A stretch of 64,000 bases of DNA from JACVRW01 sp963837445. Lineage in GTDB: Bacteria > Actinomycetota > Thermoleophilia > Solirubrobacterales > Thermoleophilaceae. The position numbers and the translations under genes were made by a program. Below the pieces are notes generated by a model. The model had not been told where the DNA came from. It saw nothing but the letters and a program-made list of their open reading frames with translations, and did no database searches. The DNA lies in the NCBI GenBank assembly GCA_963837445.1, contig CAWINK010000002.1, forward strand, positions 372,001 through 436,000, given 5' to 3'. Below are positions 52,216-63,148 of the stretch, piece by piece (position 1 is the first letter of the stretch; every line of letters starts with the position of its first letter).

Positions 52216-53598
52216 GTGATCTTCCGGCAGTTCGTCCACGACGACCTCGGCTGCGCGAGCTACCTGATCGGCGACGAGCACGCGGGCGTGGCCGGTGTCG
52301 TGGATCCGCGCCTCGACATCGACGACTACCTGCGTGCCGCCCGCTACCTGGGCGTGCGGATCGAGCACATCCTCGAGACGCACAATCACGCGGATCACGT
52401 GTCGGGACACGGGCGCCTGGCGGCGGCCACCGGCGCCGTCATCCACGTGCACAGCGATGCCCAGCCCGAGTACGACCACGAGCCCTTCGACGACGGCTGG
52501 GAGCTCGCCCTCGGCAAGCTGAGCGTGCGTGCACTGCACACGCCAGGGCATCGTCCGGAGCACACGGCCTTCGCGCTCGTGGACACCGCCCGCAGCCCCG
52601 AGCCGTGGGCCGTGCTGAGCGGCGACACGCTGTTCGTAGGGGACGTCGCCCGGCCGGACCTCGCGGTCGAGAAGGAGGAGGGCGCACGAGGGATCTTCCG
52701 CTCCCTGCACGAGAAGCTGCTGCCGCTGCCCGACGTGTGCGAGGTGTGGCCGGGGCATCTCGGCGGGTCGATGTGCGGCGGTCCCGGCATGGACCTGAAG
52801 ATCTCGTCGACGATCGGCTACGAAAAGGCGAACCAGCCGCTGCTCCAGATCGTCGACGAGGCCGAGTTCGTGAAGCGGACGACGTCGACGCTCGGGCCGC
52901 AGCCGCCCAACTTCAAGAACATCGTGGCGATCAACCGTGGGCCTCTGATGATCGAGACGGTGGATGCCCACCCGCTCACGCCGCGGCAGGTCCAGCAGGC
53001 CGAGGCGGACGGTGCGCTGGTGGTGGACGTGCGGACCGACCTCCAGTTCGACGACGCGCACATCCCGCGGGCCATCTGCATCACGGCGCGGCGCGCCGGG
53101 TTCGGGTCGAGGCTCGCCTGGCTGGCGGACCCGGAGCAGCCGCTCGTACTGGTGGGTCGCGACGACGAGGACGCCTGCGACGCTGCCGAGCTGGCGGGTG
53201 CGGTCGGACTCCGCAACATTGGCGGCTTCCTCGCCGGCGGGATGACCTCGTGGCGGGAGGACAGGCTCGAGGTGCACACCGTGAAGCGGCTGACCGTGAG
53301 CGAGCTGCACGAGCGCTGGTCGGATGGCCAGGGTGGGATCCAGCTGCTCGACGTCCGCGACAGGGGGGAGTGGGATGCCGGCCACATCCCGGGGTCCGTG
53401 CACCGGCCCTACCACGACATCCGCGCGCTCCCGGACGAGATCGAAGGCGAGACACCCGTGGCCGTGATCTGCGCCTCGGGACAGCGCTCGGCCGTGGGCG
53501 CGAGCCTGCTGCAGCGCTTCGGCGCGCGCGAAGTGATCCATGTGGTCGACGGCGGGGTGCCGCGCTGGCAGCGGGAGGGCTGGCCCGTCGAGCGGTAG
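52216..53598 (+). CDS. Persulfide dioxygenase-like MBL-fold protein with two rhodanese domains
   Basis: 460 aa from GTG 52216. ETHE1-type metallo-hydrolase domain (1-250): ILETHNHADHVSGHGRLAAA, LHTPGHRPEHTAFALV, LSGDTLFVGDVARPDL, VWPGHLGGSMCG. Rhodanese 1 (about 265-355: VVDVRTDLQFDDAHIPRAIC) has no cysteine at the catalytic loop (VLVGRDDEDA). Rhodanese 2 (about 365-460: LLDVRDRGEWDAGHIPGSVH) has an active-type VICASGQRS. It likely oxidises glutathione- or other thiol-bound persulfide and moves sulfane sulfur. Actinobacteria without glutathione would need another thiol. It stands alone after pyrG. Confidence 0.9.
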   Translation: MIFRQFVHDDLGCASYLIGDEHAGVAGVVDPRLDIDDYLRAARYLGVRIEHILETHNHADHVSGHGRLAAATGAVIHVHSDAQPEYDHEPFDDGWELALGKLSVRALHTPGHRPEHTAFALVDTARSPEPWAVLSGDTLFVGDVARPDLAVEKEEGARGIFRSLHEKLLPLPDVCEVWPGHLGGSMCGGPGMDLKISSTIGYEKANQPLLQIVDEAEFVKRTTSTLGPQPPNFKNIVAINRGPLMIETVDAHPLTPRQVQQAEADGALVVDVRTDLQFDDAHIPRAICITARRAGFGSRLAWLADPEQPLVLVGRDDEDACDAAELAGAVGLRNIGGFLAGGMTSWREDRLEVHTVKRLTVSELHERWSDGQGGIQLLDVRDRGEWDAGHIPGSVHRPYHDIRALPDEIEGETPVAVICASGQRSAVGASLLQRFGAREVIHVVDGGVPRWQREGWPVER

Positions 53599-53608
53599 CG
53601 TTCGGCGT

Positions 53609-54745
53609 GTGATCCACGCCGCATCAACCGAGGAGCGCGAGCGGCTTCTCGCCGACTTCGTCCGCTACTGCGAGATCGAGAGCCCCTCTGGACGCGAGCG
53701 CGGAATTGCGGACGCGCTGACGGAGGATCTGCGCGGGCTCGGGCTGGAGGTCGATGAGGACGCCGCCGGCAACCTGCTCGCACGCATCGCGGGGCCAGAG
53801 AGCGCGCCCACGGTCCTTCTGTGCGCCCACATGGACACGGTTCCGCTCGACGGGCCGGTGGAGGTGGTGAGCGAGAACGGCCTGCTCACGAACCGCAACG
53901 AGGCGATTCTGGGCGCCGACAACAAGGCCGCGGTCGCCACGATCATGGGCGCCGCGCGCCGGATCGTGCGCCACGGCAAGCCCGCGGCCGGAGTCGAGAT
54001 CCTGTTCACGACCGGGGAAGAGCAGGCGCTCGAGGGCGCGAAGGCGTTCGACATGTCCCGCCTGGGTGCCGACTTCGGCTACGTCTTCGACCACGCCTCT
54101 CCCATCGGCGAGATCGTGCTCGCGTCCCCGACCTACTACTCGCTCGTGGCCCACTTCAAGGGCAAGGCGGCGCACGCGGGCATCCGCCCCGAGGCTGGCC
54201 ACAACGCGATCGCCGCGGCGGCACGCGCCATCGCTGCCATGCAGATCGGCCGGATCGACCCCGAGACGACCGCGAACGTCGGCCGGATCGAGGGCGGCAC
54301 GGCCGCCAACGTGGTCGCCGAGCGCTGCTTCGTCGAGCTCGAGACGCGGAGCCTCGACGACACGCGCGCCGGCGAGGTGGTGAGCGAGATGGTCGACGCG
54401 CTCGCCGCGGCAGCCACCGACTCCGAGTGCGACGTGGAGACCTCGGTGGAGCGAATGTTCCAGGGCTACCGGCTGCCCCGCACCACCCCGGCCGTCGAGG
54501 TCGCTGCGGCAGCGCTGCGGGACTCCGATATCGAACCCGTGTACATCAACACCGGCGGCGGCAGCGACGCGAACGTGTTCGTCACCGCTGGCCTTCACGT
54601 CGTGAACCTGGCCAACGGGACCGAGGGCAACCACCAGCCGGACGAGTCGGTGACCGTCGAGGCACTCGAGACGATCCTCGACGTGACGCTGTCGCTCGTG
54701 TCGCAGGCGCCGCGCGTGGCAGCCCAGGGCCGGCTCGGCGACTGA
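53609..54745 (+). CDS. M20 family metallopeptidase (PepT-like)
   Basis: 378 aa from GTG 53609. M20 motifs in order: FVRYCEIESPSGRERGIADA, the first metal His/Asp in VLLCAHMDTVPLDGP, bridging Asp in AILGADNKAAVATIMGAA, catalytic Glu pair in EILFTTGEEQALEGAKAF, dimerisation domain HFKGKAAHAGIRPEAGHNAI, last His in GTEGNHQPDESVTVE. It resembles tripeptide aminopeptidase T-like proteins. The stop overlaps the Nudix gene (TGATG), so peptide and ADP-ribose hydrolases are co-transcribed. Confidence 0.92.
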   Translation: MIHAASTEERERLLADFVRYCEIESPSGRERGIADALTEDLRGLGLEVDEDAAGNLLARIAGPESAPTVLLCAHMDTVPLDGPVEVVSENGLLTNRNEAILGADNKAAVATIMGAARRIVRHGKPAAGVEILFTTGEEQALEGAKAFDMSRLGADFGYVFDHASPIGEIVLASPTYYSLVAHFKGKAAHAGIRPEAGHNAIAAAARAIAAMQIGRIDPETTANVGRIEGGTAANVVAERCFVELETRSLDDTRAGEVVSEMVDALAAAATDSECDVETSVERMFQGYRLPRTTPAVEVAAAALRDSDIEPVYINTGGGSDANVFVTAGLHVVNLANGTEGNHQPDESVTVEALETILDVTLSLVSQAPRVAAQGRLGD

Positions 54746-55266
54746 TGGAGCGCATCGGCGGCGAGGTCGTCTGGGAGGGCCGAATCGGGAAGGTGCGCGT
54801 CGATCGCTTCCGCTATGAGGACGGCGAGGAGGCCGAGCGGGAGATCGTGGAGCACCCCGGAGCGGTGGGCGTCGTGGCGCACGACGGCGAGACGCTCTAC
54901 CTGGTGCGCCAGCCGCGCGAGGCGGTGAACGACCCAGCGCTGCTCGAGCTGCCGGCCGGGAAGCTCGACGAGGAGGGCGAGGCCCCGCTCGACACGGCGA
55001 AGCGCGAGCTCGCGGAGGAGATCGGCAAGGGCGCCCGCACCTGGCAGCACATCACGAGCTTCTACACCTCACCGGGCTTCACAGACGAGGAGTGCCACCT
55101 CTTCATCGCCACGAACCTGTACGACGAGCACGCGGAGGCTGACGAGAACGAGCGCATCGAGACCGTGGCCGTGCCGCTGTCGGAGCTCGACCGCGTGATC
55201 CGCGACTGCCGCGACTCGAAGACGCTCGTCGGCCTGCTCTGGCTGCGGGCCGCACTGAACCGCTGA
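54745..55266 (+). CDS. Nudix hydrolase (ADP-ribose pyrophosphatase-like)
   Basis: 173 aa. The Nudix box is GKLDEEGEAPLDTAKRELAE followed by EIGKGAR, the GX5EX7REUXEEXGU pattern, preceded by LYLVRQPREAVNDPALLELP as in ADP-ribose pyrophosphatases (NudF/YqkG). FYTSPGFTDEECHLFIATNL is the usual downstream element. It hydrolyses ADP-ribose or related nucleoside diphosphates. Starts ATG overlapping the M20 stop. xerD follows within 25 nt, the linkage nudF-xerD being common in Gram-positives. Confidence 0.9.
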   Translation: MERIGGEVVWEGRIGKVRVDRFRYEDGEEAEREIVEHPGAVGVVAHDGETLYLVRQPREAVNDPALLELPAGKLDEEGEAPLDTAKRELAEEIGKGARTWQHITSFYTSPGFTDEECHLFIATNLYDEHAEADENERIETVAVPLSELDRVIRDCRDSKTLVGLLWLRAALNR

Positions 55267-55289
55267 CGCTCACGTTGCAGCGTCAAGGG

Positions 55290-56282
55290 ATGCCGGCCGG
55301 GCGCCCGAACCAAGCAAGCGTGGCCACGATCGAAAAGCCCGCCGTCGAGCGCCGGTTCGAGCACCTGGTGCTCGACTTCCTCGCCTACCTCGAGTTCGAG
55401 CGAGGCCTGGCCCGCAACACCCTCGACGCGTACCGCACCGATCTGTTCCAGTACGGGCGCTTCCTGGAGGAGCGCGACCTGTCGGCGTTGGACGCGACGC
55501 CGGCCGACGTGTCGGACTTCCTCGAGAAGCTCGCGGTCGGCAGCGAGGCACACGGCGAGACGCCGGCCCGCGCTCCGGCGTCGCCCGCCACGATCCACCG
55601 CAAGAGCGCCTGCCTGCGGAGCTTCTACCGCCACCTGCGTCGCGACGGGCTGCTCGACACGGATCCCACCGCCACCCTGAGCGCCCCGCGGCGCACGCGC
55701 AAGCTGCCCCAGGTGCTCACACGCGGGGAGATCGACAAGCTGCTCTCCCAGCCGCGCGGCACCGACCCGTCCGCGCTGCGCGACCGGGCGCTCCTCGAGC
55801 TGATGTACGCCTGCGGACTGCGCGCCTCCGAGGCGATCGGGCTCGAGCTGATGGACGTGGACACAGACGAGGGCGTGCTGCGGGCGCGCGGAAAGGGGTC
55901 GAAGGAGCGGATCGTGCCGATCGGGCAGACTGCAATCGGCGCGCTGCGGCCCTACCTGGAGCGCGGCCGCCCGGCGCTCGTGAAGGGCTCGGCGGAGCCG
56001 CATCTGTTCGTGAACTTTCGCGGCGGCGGCCTCACCCGGCAGGGCCTCTACAAGATCGTGCGCCGCCACGCGCTCACCGCCGGGCTCGCCGACCGCATGA
56101 GCCCGCACACCCTGCGCCACACCTTCGCGACCCACCTGCTCGCCGGCGGCTGCGACCTGCGCTCGGTCCAGGAGATGCTCGGCCACGCCGACGTCTCGAC
56201 CACCCAGCTCTACACGCACCTCTCGAGCGAGCGGCTGAAGGACGTCTACTTCAAGGCGCACCCGCGCGCGACCGCCAGCTGA
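55290..56282 (+). CDS. xerD: Tyrosine recombinase XerD
   Basis: 330 aa from ATG 55290 (TTG 55275 adds five residues). N-terminal SAM-like DNA-binding domain: FLAYLEFERGLARNTLDAYR; catalytic domain with Arg in ELMYACGLRASEAIGLEL, Lys in RARGKGSKERIVPIG, HTLRHTFATHLLAGGCDLRS (HxxR), LGHADVSTTQLYTHLS (His and nucleophile Tyr). It resolves chromosome dimers at dif. No dif site is recognised in the window, and the context is housekeeping rather than an integron or prophage. Confidence 0.93.
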   Translation: MPAGRPNQASVATIEKPAVERRFEHLVLDFLAYLEFERGLARNTLDAYRTDLFQYGRFLEERDLSALDATPADVSDFLEKLAVGSEAHGETPARAPASPATIHRKSACLRSFYRHLRRDGLLDTDPTATLSAPRRTRKLPQVLTRGEIDKLLSQPRGTDPSALRDRALLELMYACGLRASEAIGLELMDVDTDEGVLRARGKGSKERIVPIGQTAIGALRPYLERGRPALVKGSAEPHLFVNFRGGGLTRQGLYKIVRRHALTAGLADRMSPHTLRHTFATHLLAGGCDLRSVQEMLGHADVSTTQLYTHLSSERLKDVYFKAHPRATAS

Positions 56283-56305
56283 CCGGCTTCCAAGCCCCGC
56301 GCCTC

Positions 56306-56356
56306 CCAGGTGGCATGAAATCGGTGCGGATTCCGCACCGTATCTCTGCCACCTGG
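56306..56356. repeat. Bipartite hairpin with symmetric 7/7 internal loop between xerD and mutM
   Basis: CCAGGTGGCA, 7 nt, GGTGCGG-att-CCGCACC, 7 nt, TGCCACCTGG. Same design as the element before the AbiEi-like gene and similar outer arm (CAGGTGG) to the one before imuB. May act as a terminator; no T-run. Confidence 0.75.
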
Positions 56357-56393
56357 CCATTGTGGTCTCGGTGCTCCTGCTAGAACCGGGTGA

Positions 56394-57221
56394 GTGCCTG
56401 AGCTCCCCGAGGTAGAGACGATTCGCCGCCAGCTGGCGCCCCCGCTCGAGGGGCGGCGGCTGGAGCACATCGAGGTGATCGATCCGCGCTGGTCCGATCC
56501 GGCGCCGCCCGAGGCGATCGCCGACGCGCTCGACGGGCGGGTGATCGAGCAGCTCGGTCGCCGCGGCAAGTACCTGATCATGTCGTTCGAGGACGACGTG
56601 CATCTCGTGATGCACCTGCGCATGACGGGCAACCTCCTGCTCACCGACGAGGAGCCGAAGCACACCCGCGTGCGCATGGAGCTCGACGATGGGCAGAAGC
56701 TCCTGTTCGTGGACGTGCGCCGCTTCGGCACCGGCGACGTGCTGCTGGGGAGTGACGCGCTCGCGGAGTACTTCGCGTCCCGGCTCGGCGTGGAGCCGCT
56801 CAGCCCCGACTTCACCGCCGCGGCCCTGCGCGAGCAGGCGCGCGGGCGCAGGCAGCCCGTGAAGGCGTTCCTGCTGAACCAGGAACGCGTGGCCGGGGTG
56901 GGCAACATCTACGCCGACGAGGCGCTGTTCCGGGCGAAGATCCACCCGCTCAGACCGGTGGGAACGCTGCGGAGGCCCCAGATCGAGGCGCTGCGCGACG
57001 CGGTGGTCGAGTCGCTGAGCGCCGGAATCGACGCCAAGGGCGCCTCGATCGACGACTACCGCCACGTGGACGGCGCGCGCGGCTCGTTCCAGGACCGCTT
57101 CCTGGTCCACCTGCGCAAGGGCAAGCCATGCGTCCGCTGCGGAGCCACGATCCAGAAGCTGCGAGCAGCGGGCCGCGGCACCTACGTGTGCCCCCGCTGC
57201 CAGCGCCGGCCCCGGTCATAG
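56394..57221 (+). CDS. mutM: Formamidopyrimidine-DNA glycosylase
   Basis: 275 aa from GTG 56394. Catalytic N-terminus PELPEVETIRRQL (Pro/Glu right after the initiator), RRGKYLIM with the catalytic Lys near 60, MHLRMTGNLLL, the helix-two-turn-helix in FLLNQERVAGVGNIYADEAL, and a C-terminal zinc finger CVRCGATIQKL-(12)-CPRCQRRP. It removes 8-oxoguanine and nicks the strand. Two hairpins bracket it. Confidence 0.95.
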   Translation: MPELPEVETIRRQLAPPLEGRRLEHIEVIDPRWSDPAPPEAIADALDGRVIEQLGRRGKYLIMSFEDDVHLVMHLRMTGNLLLTDEEPKHTRVRMELDDGQKLLFVDVRRFGTGDVLLGSDALAEYFASRLGVEPLSPDFTAAALREQARGRRQPVKAFLLNQERVAGVGNIYADEALFRAKIHPLRPVGTLRRPQIEALRDAVVESLSAGIDAKGASIDDYRHVDGARGSFQDRFLVHLRKGKPCVRCGATIQKLRAAGRGTYVCPRCQRRPRS

Positions 57222-57222
57222 G

Positions 57223-57270
57223 GGGTGTGGCGCTTTTCGTTTCCATCTCGCAACGGAAAGCGCCACACCC
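57223..57270. terminator. Long bidirectional hairpin between mutM and glutaredoxin gene
   Basis: GGGTGTGGCGCTTT (57223-57236) and AAAGCGCCACACCC (57257-57270), 14 perfect pairs, with CGTT/AACG inside. T-runs within the arms serve either direction. It lies between two convergent genes. Confidence 0.75.
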
Positions 57271-57305
57271 AACGGGAGGCCCTCTCAATGCCGCAGTTGG
57301 GGCCG

Positions 57306-57569
57306 CTAAGCCGCCAGCAGCTCTTCGAGCGTGCCGGCCCGCTCCGCCTCGAGCAACTCCCTGAAGCCGCCGATGGAGCGCTGTCCCACGACGATCTGCG
57401 GAAACGTCATCTGCCCGGTCAGCGCCACCAGATCGGCCCGCCCGACCGGGTCCTTCGCCAGGTTGATCTCGCGGTAATCGACGCCGCGCGCCTGCAGCAG
57501 CGTCTTCGCCTGCAGGCAAAAGCCGCAGGGCTCTGTCGTGTAGAGCACGACCCCGTTCTCGTCCGCCAT
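57306..57569 (-). CDS. Glutaredoxin-like thiol-disulfide protein
   Basis: 87 aa from ATG 57569. VVLYTTEPCGFCLQAKTLLQ has the CxxC (CGFC) near residues 14-17, TFPQIVVGQRSIGGFRELLE the cis-Pro and Gly-rich element. Size and motifs fit class I glutaredoxins; in actinobacteria such proteins may use mycothiol (mycoredoxin), although those usually have CGPC or CPWC-type sites. Its start is 24 nt from the divergent recO start. Confidence 0.9.
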   Translation of the reverse strand: MADENGVVLYTTEPCGFCLQAKTLLQARGVDYREINLAKDPVGRADLVALTGQMTFPQIVVGQRSIGGFRELLEAERAGTLEELLAA

Positions 57570-57593
57570 CCCGATCAAAGTGTATTTACCCCC

Positions 57594-58310
57594 ATGCCCG
57601 GCTCTTTTAAGACAGAGGCGATCGTGCTGCGCTCGATCCGCTACGGCGAGGCCGATCGCGTGCTGCACCTCTACACGGCCGACCGCGGCCGCGTGGGCGC
57701 TGTTGCCAAGGGCGTGAGGCGGGTGAAATCGCGCCTCGGCGGCCGCCTCGAGCCGCTCAGCAGGGTGCGGCTGGTGCTGCACCAGGGTCGCGGCGAGCTC
57801 TGCACGATCAGCCAGGCGGACACGGTGCACGCCCACGCCGGCCTGCGCGAGCACCGCGCCTCGCTCGAGCGCGGCGCTCAGGCATGCGAGGCGGTCTTGC
57901 GGCTGCTCGACTCCACCGACCCCAACCCGCCCGCCTACAACCTGCTCTGCAACGAGCTGGCTCTGCTCGACGCCCAGCCCGAGCAGGCGAGCAGGGCCCA
58001 GGCGCTCGCCTTCCGCCTGAAGCTGCTGCTGGCGGCGGGCTTCGCGCCGGAGCTGGCCTCATGCGCGGCATGCGGCGAGGCTGAGCACCTTGGGGGCTTC
58101 TCGCCGAGCGCGGGTGGCGTGGTCTGCGCCGGTTGCGAGGCCGGCTCCTTCCCTCTCGGCGCCGAGGCGCACGCCTTCCTCGTGCAGGCGATCGCCCGCC
58201 CGCTCTCCGAAGCGCCCGACGCGGCCGAGCGGGTGCTCTCCCAGGCCGACCGCGCGATCGCCGAGACGATGGAGTACCACGCGCACGTCCGCCTGCGGCG
58301 CGTGGCGTAG
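57594..58310 (+). CDS. recO: DNA repair protein RecO
   Basis: 238 aa from ATG 57594. N-terminal OB fold: FKTEAIVLRSIRYGEADRVL, TADRGRVGAVAKGVRRVKSR; helical core; C-terminal zinc cysteines CAACGE and CAGCE near 158-182. It loads RecA with RecF/RecR and anneals SSB-coated DNA. It lies 11 nt before ppdK, so the two may be co-transcribed. Confidence 0.92.
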   Translation: MPGSFKTEAIVLRSIRYGEADRVLHLYTADRGRVGAVAKGVRRVKSRLGGRLEPLSRVRLVLHQGRGELCTISQADTVHAHAGLREHRASLERGAQACEAVLRLLDSTDPNPPAYNLLCNELALLDAQPEQASRAQALAFRLKLLLAAGFAPELASCAACGEAEHLGGFSPSAGGVVCAGCEAGSFPLGAEAHAFLVQAIARPLSEAPDAAERVLSQADRAIAETMEYHAHVRLRRVA

Positions 58311-58321
58311 ATTCTCCGCCG

Positions 58322-60934
<2,613 letters not shown>

Positions 60935-60948
60935 GGTCCGCCGTTGTG

Positions 60949-62830
60949 ATGAACGCCACGCGCATGCTCGCCCTGCTCGCCTCGCTCACCCTCGCCATGG
61001 CCATCGCCACGGCGACCGCCGTCGGCCACGTGGAGCGCAGCTCCTACTGGCCGGACCCGGCGGCCGACAAGAGCGTGAAGCCGGCGGCGGGCGGCAAGGT
61101 TCCGAAGGCCCGCAGCCTCGCCTCGGCGCTGCGCGCGAAGCCGCGCGGCAAGACGCGCGTGGTCTGCCAGCGCGCTTCGCTGAAGAAGGCGATCCGGTCG
61201 ATCAACTCAGCGCGCAAGAAGGGCACCGTCCTGCGCCCCTCGCAGGGGACCAAGAAGCTCACGGCGGGGCAGGCACGCAGGCTGAAGCGGCTCAACCGCC
61301 GCTTCTACCGCCGCTGCAAGTTCAAGAGCATCCAGACGGCGATCACGAAGTCGCGCAACAACGATCGCGTCGTGATCATGCCGGGCAAGTACCTCGAGCC
61401 GAAGTCGCGCGCGAAGCCGACGGACGACCCGAAGTGCGCGCAAGTACAAGGAGGAGTCGGACGACGGCCAGGGCGCCGCGACCTACCGGTACCAGGTGAA
61501 CTGCCCGAACGACCAGAACCTGATCTACCTCCAGGGCCGCGCGCTCACGGACAAGGCCGTGCCGTTCCCGCCGCCTGAGAATCGGCGCGGCATCCCCGAC
61601 GAGGGCCGCTGCATCCGCTGCAACGTCCAGATCGAGGGCACGGGCGCGAAGCCCGAGGACGTGGTGATCGATCTCGCCAAGGACACGAAGGCCAAGCTGC
61701 GCGGCCCGTCCGAGCCGCTGAAGGAGGTCGGCCTCCGGGTCGACCGCGGGGACGGCGTGGTGATCCGCAATCTCACCGCGGCGCACGCCGCCGAGCACGG
61801 CATCTACATCCACGAGACCGACGGCTACCTGATGACGCGGGTGAAGTTCTTCTACAACAAGGAGTACGGCGGGCTGATGTTCACGTCAGACCACGGCCTC
61901 ACCACCGGCTGCGAGGGCGTCGGCCACGGAGACTCCGCGATCTACCCGGGAGCCGCGCCCGAGACGGCCGAGCAGACCACCGAGGCGAGCCGACGCGTCA
62001 ACAACACGATCACGCGCTGCGACATCCACCACAACACGCTCGGTTACTCGGGCACGATGGGGAACGGCACGCGAGTCCTGAACAACGACTTCTACGACAA
62101 CAGCACCGCCATCGCGACCGACTCGTTCTACGCGGGCGGCCACCCCGGCTATCCGCAGGACGGTGCCAGGTTCGAGAACAACCGGATCTACTCGAACAAC
62201 TTCAACAGCTTCCTGCCGGAGTCCGACGTCGAGCCGAAGGTGCCGGTGCCCGTGGGCGTGGGCATCCTCATCGCGGGCGGCAACGGGAACGAGGTCCGCG
62301 GGAATCGCATCTGGGACAACTGGCGCCGCGGCACGATGCTGATCAACGTGCCGGACTCGTTCTCGAACGAGAACGCCACGACGGCCAACACGGTGTCGCA
62401 CCGCAACCGCTACCACGAGAACGTGATGGGTCTCGCCCCAGATGGGACCAAGCTGCCGAACGGCGTGGACTTCTGGTGGGACGAGGCGCCCGCCCAGGAG
62501 GACAACTGCTGGTTCGGCAACGGCACCGTCACCACGGACCCACCGGACCCGCTCATGCCGTCGAACTGCGAGAACACGAGCACGGGTGTCACGTACGGTG
62601 GCAAGCTCAGCGGCGAGCTCGGCCCATGTGCGGGCTCGATCGCGGGCGGCACCTACGACGCGACCACCTGTCCGTGGTTCCGCACGCCGGAGAAGCCGTC
62701 GGAGGGCGGTAGCAGCGGGATGGGACTCCCGGTACGCGCCTCGGGCGCTCCAAAGGTGGCCCTCCTGGCGGGTGACTGCGGCCTCGCGGGCTCGACGCTG
62801 TCGTGCAACGGGCTACTCGACCGGCCCTAG
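60949..62830 (+). pseudogene. Secreted right-handed parallel beta-helix protein, frameshifted near residue 164
   Basis: Frame 1 from ATG 60949: signal peptide (LALLASLTLAMAIATATAVG), basic N-terminal region and the start of a beta-helix (FKSIQTAITKSRNNDRVVIM PG). At about 61438-61442 the frame shifts: after DDPKCA one surplus base separates it from KYKEESDDGQGAATYRYQVN. Then follows NCPNDQNLIYLQGRALTDKA and a long beta-helix with NN/G turns (VVIRNLTAAHAAEHGIYIHE; NNTITRCDIHHNTLGYSGTM; RFENNRIYSNNFNSF) to TAG 62830. Corrected length is about 626 aa. Such proteins bind or cleave polysaccharides; no lyase site is obvious. The shift lies in a GCGCGC run, so an indel error is possible. Confidence 0.8.
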
Positions 62831-63135
62831 TCGCGGCGGCGGCGATCCTGCTGGCCGGGTGCGGCGGCGAGGCCGCCGCGCCGCAGCCGTTCGGTGTGAA
62901 GCTCCAGACAGCCACCTGCACGGACTGGCGCGAGTCCTCCCCTCAGCAGAGGCAGTCCGCGGTGGATCAGCTCGAACGAACCGTGGCCGGACCCCGCAAG
63001 GAGGGGAACACGCTTCCCGACGAGCTGGCGTACACGACGCTCGACGCTCGATGTAAGCCGGACTTTGCGAGGGGCTTCCTCCTCTACGAGCTCTACATCC
63101 GTGCCGCAGGCTTCGAATCGTTCTCCAGCAACTGA
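62803..63135 (+). CDS. Small secreted lipoprotein, hypothetical
   Basis: 110 aa, GTG start overlapping the end of the beta-helix gene by 28 nt. Lipobox in AILLAGCGGEAAA (Cys near residue 19). The mature part has two cysteines (TATCTDW, DARCKPD) likely joined in a disulfide, and ends FLLYELYIRAAGFESF. The size, the two Cys and helical content recall HdeA-like periplasmic proteins, but similarity is too weak for a call. Probably co-transcribed with the beta-helix protein. Confidence 0.7.
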   Translation: MQRATRPALVAAAAILLAGCGGEAAAPQPFGVKLQTATCTDWRESSPQQRQSAVDQLERTVAGPRKEGNTLPDELAYTTLDARCKPDFARGFLLYELYIRAAGFESFSSN

Positions 63136-63148
63136 CACAATCGATTGC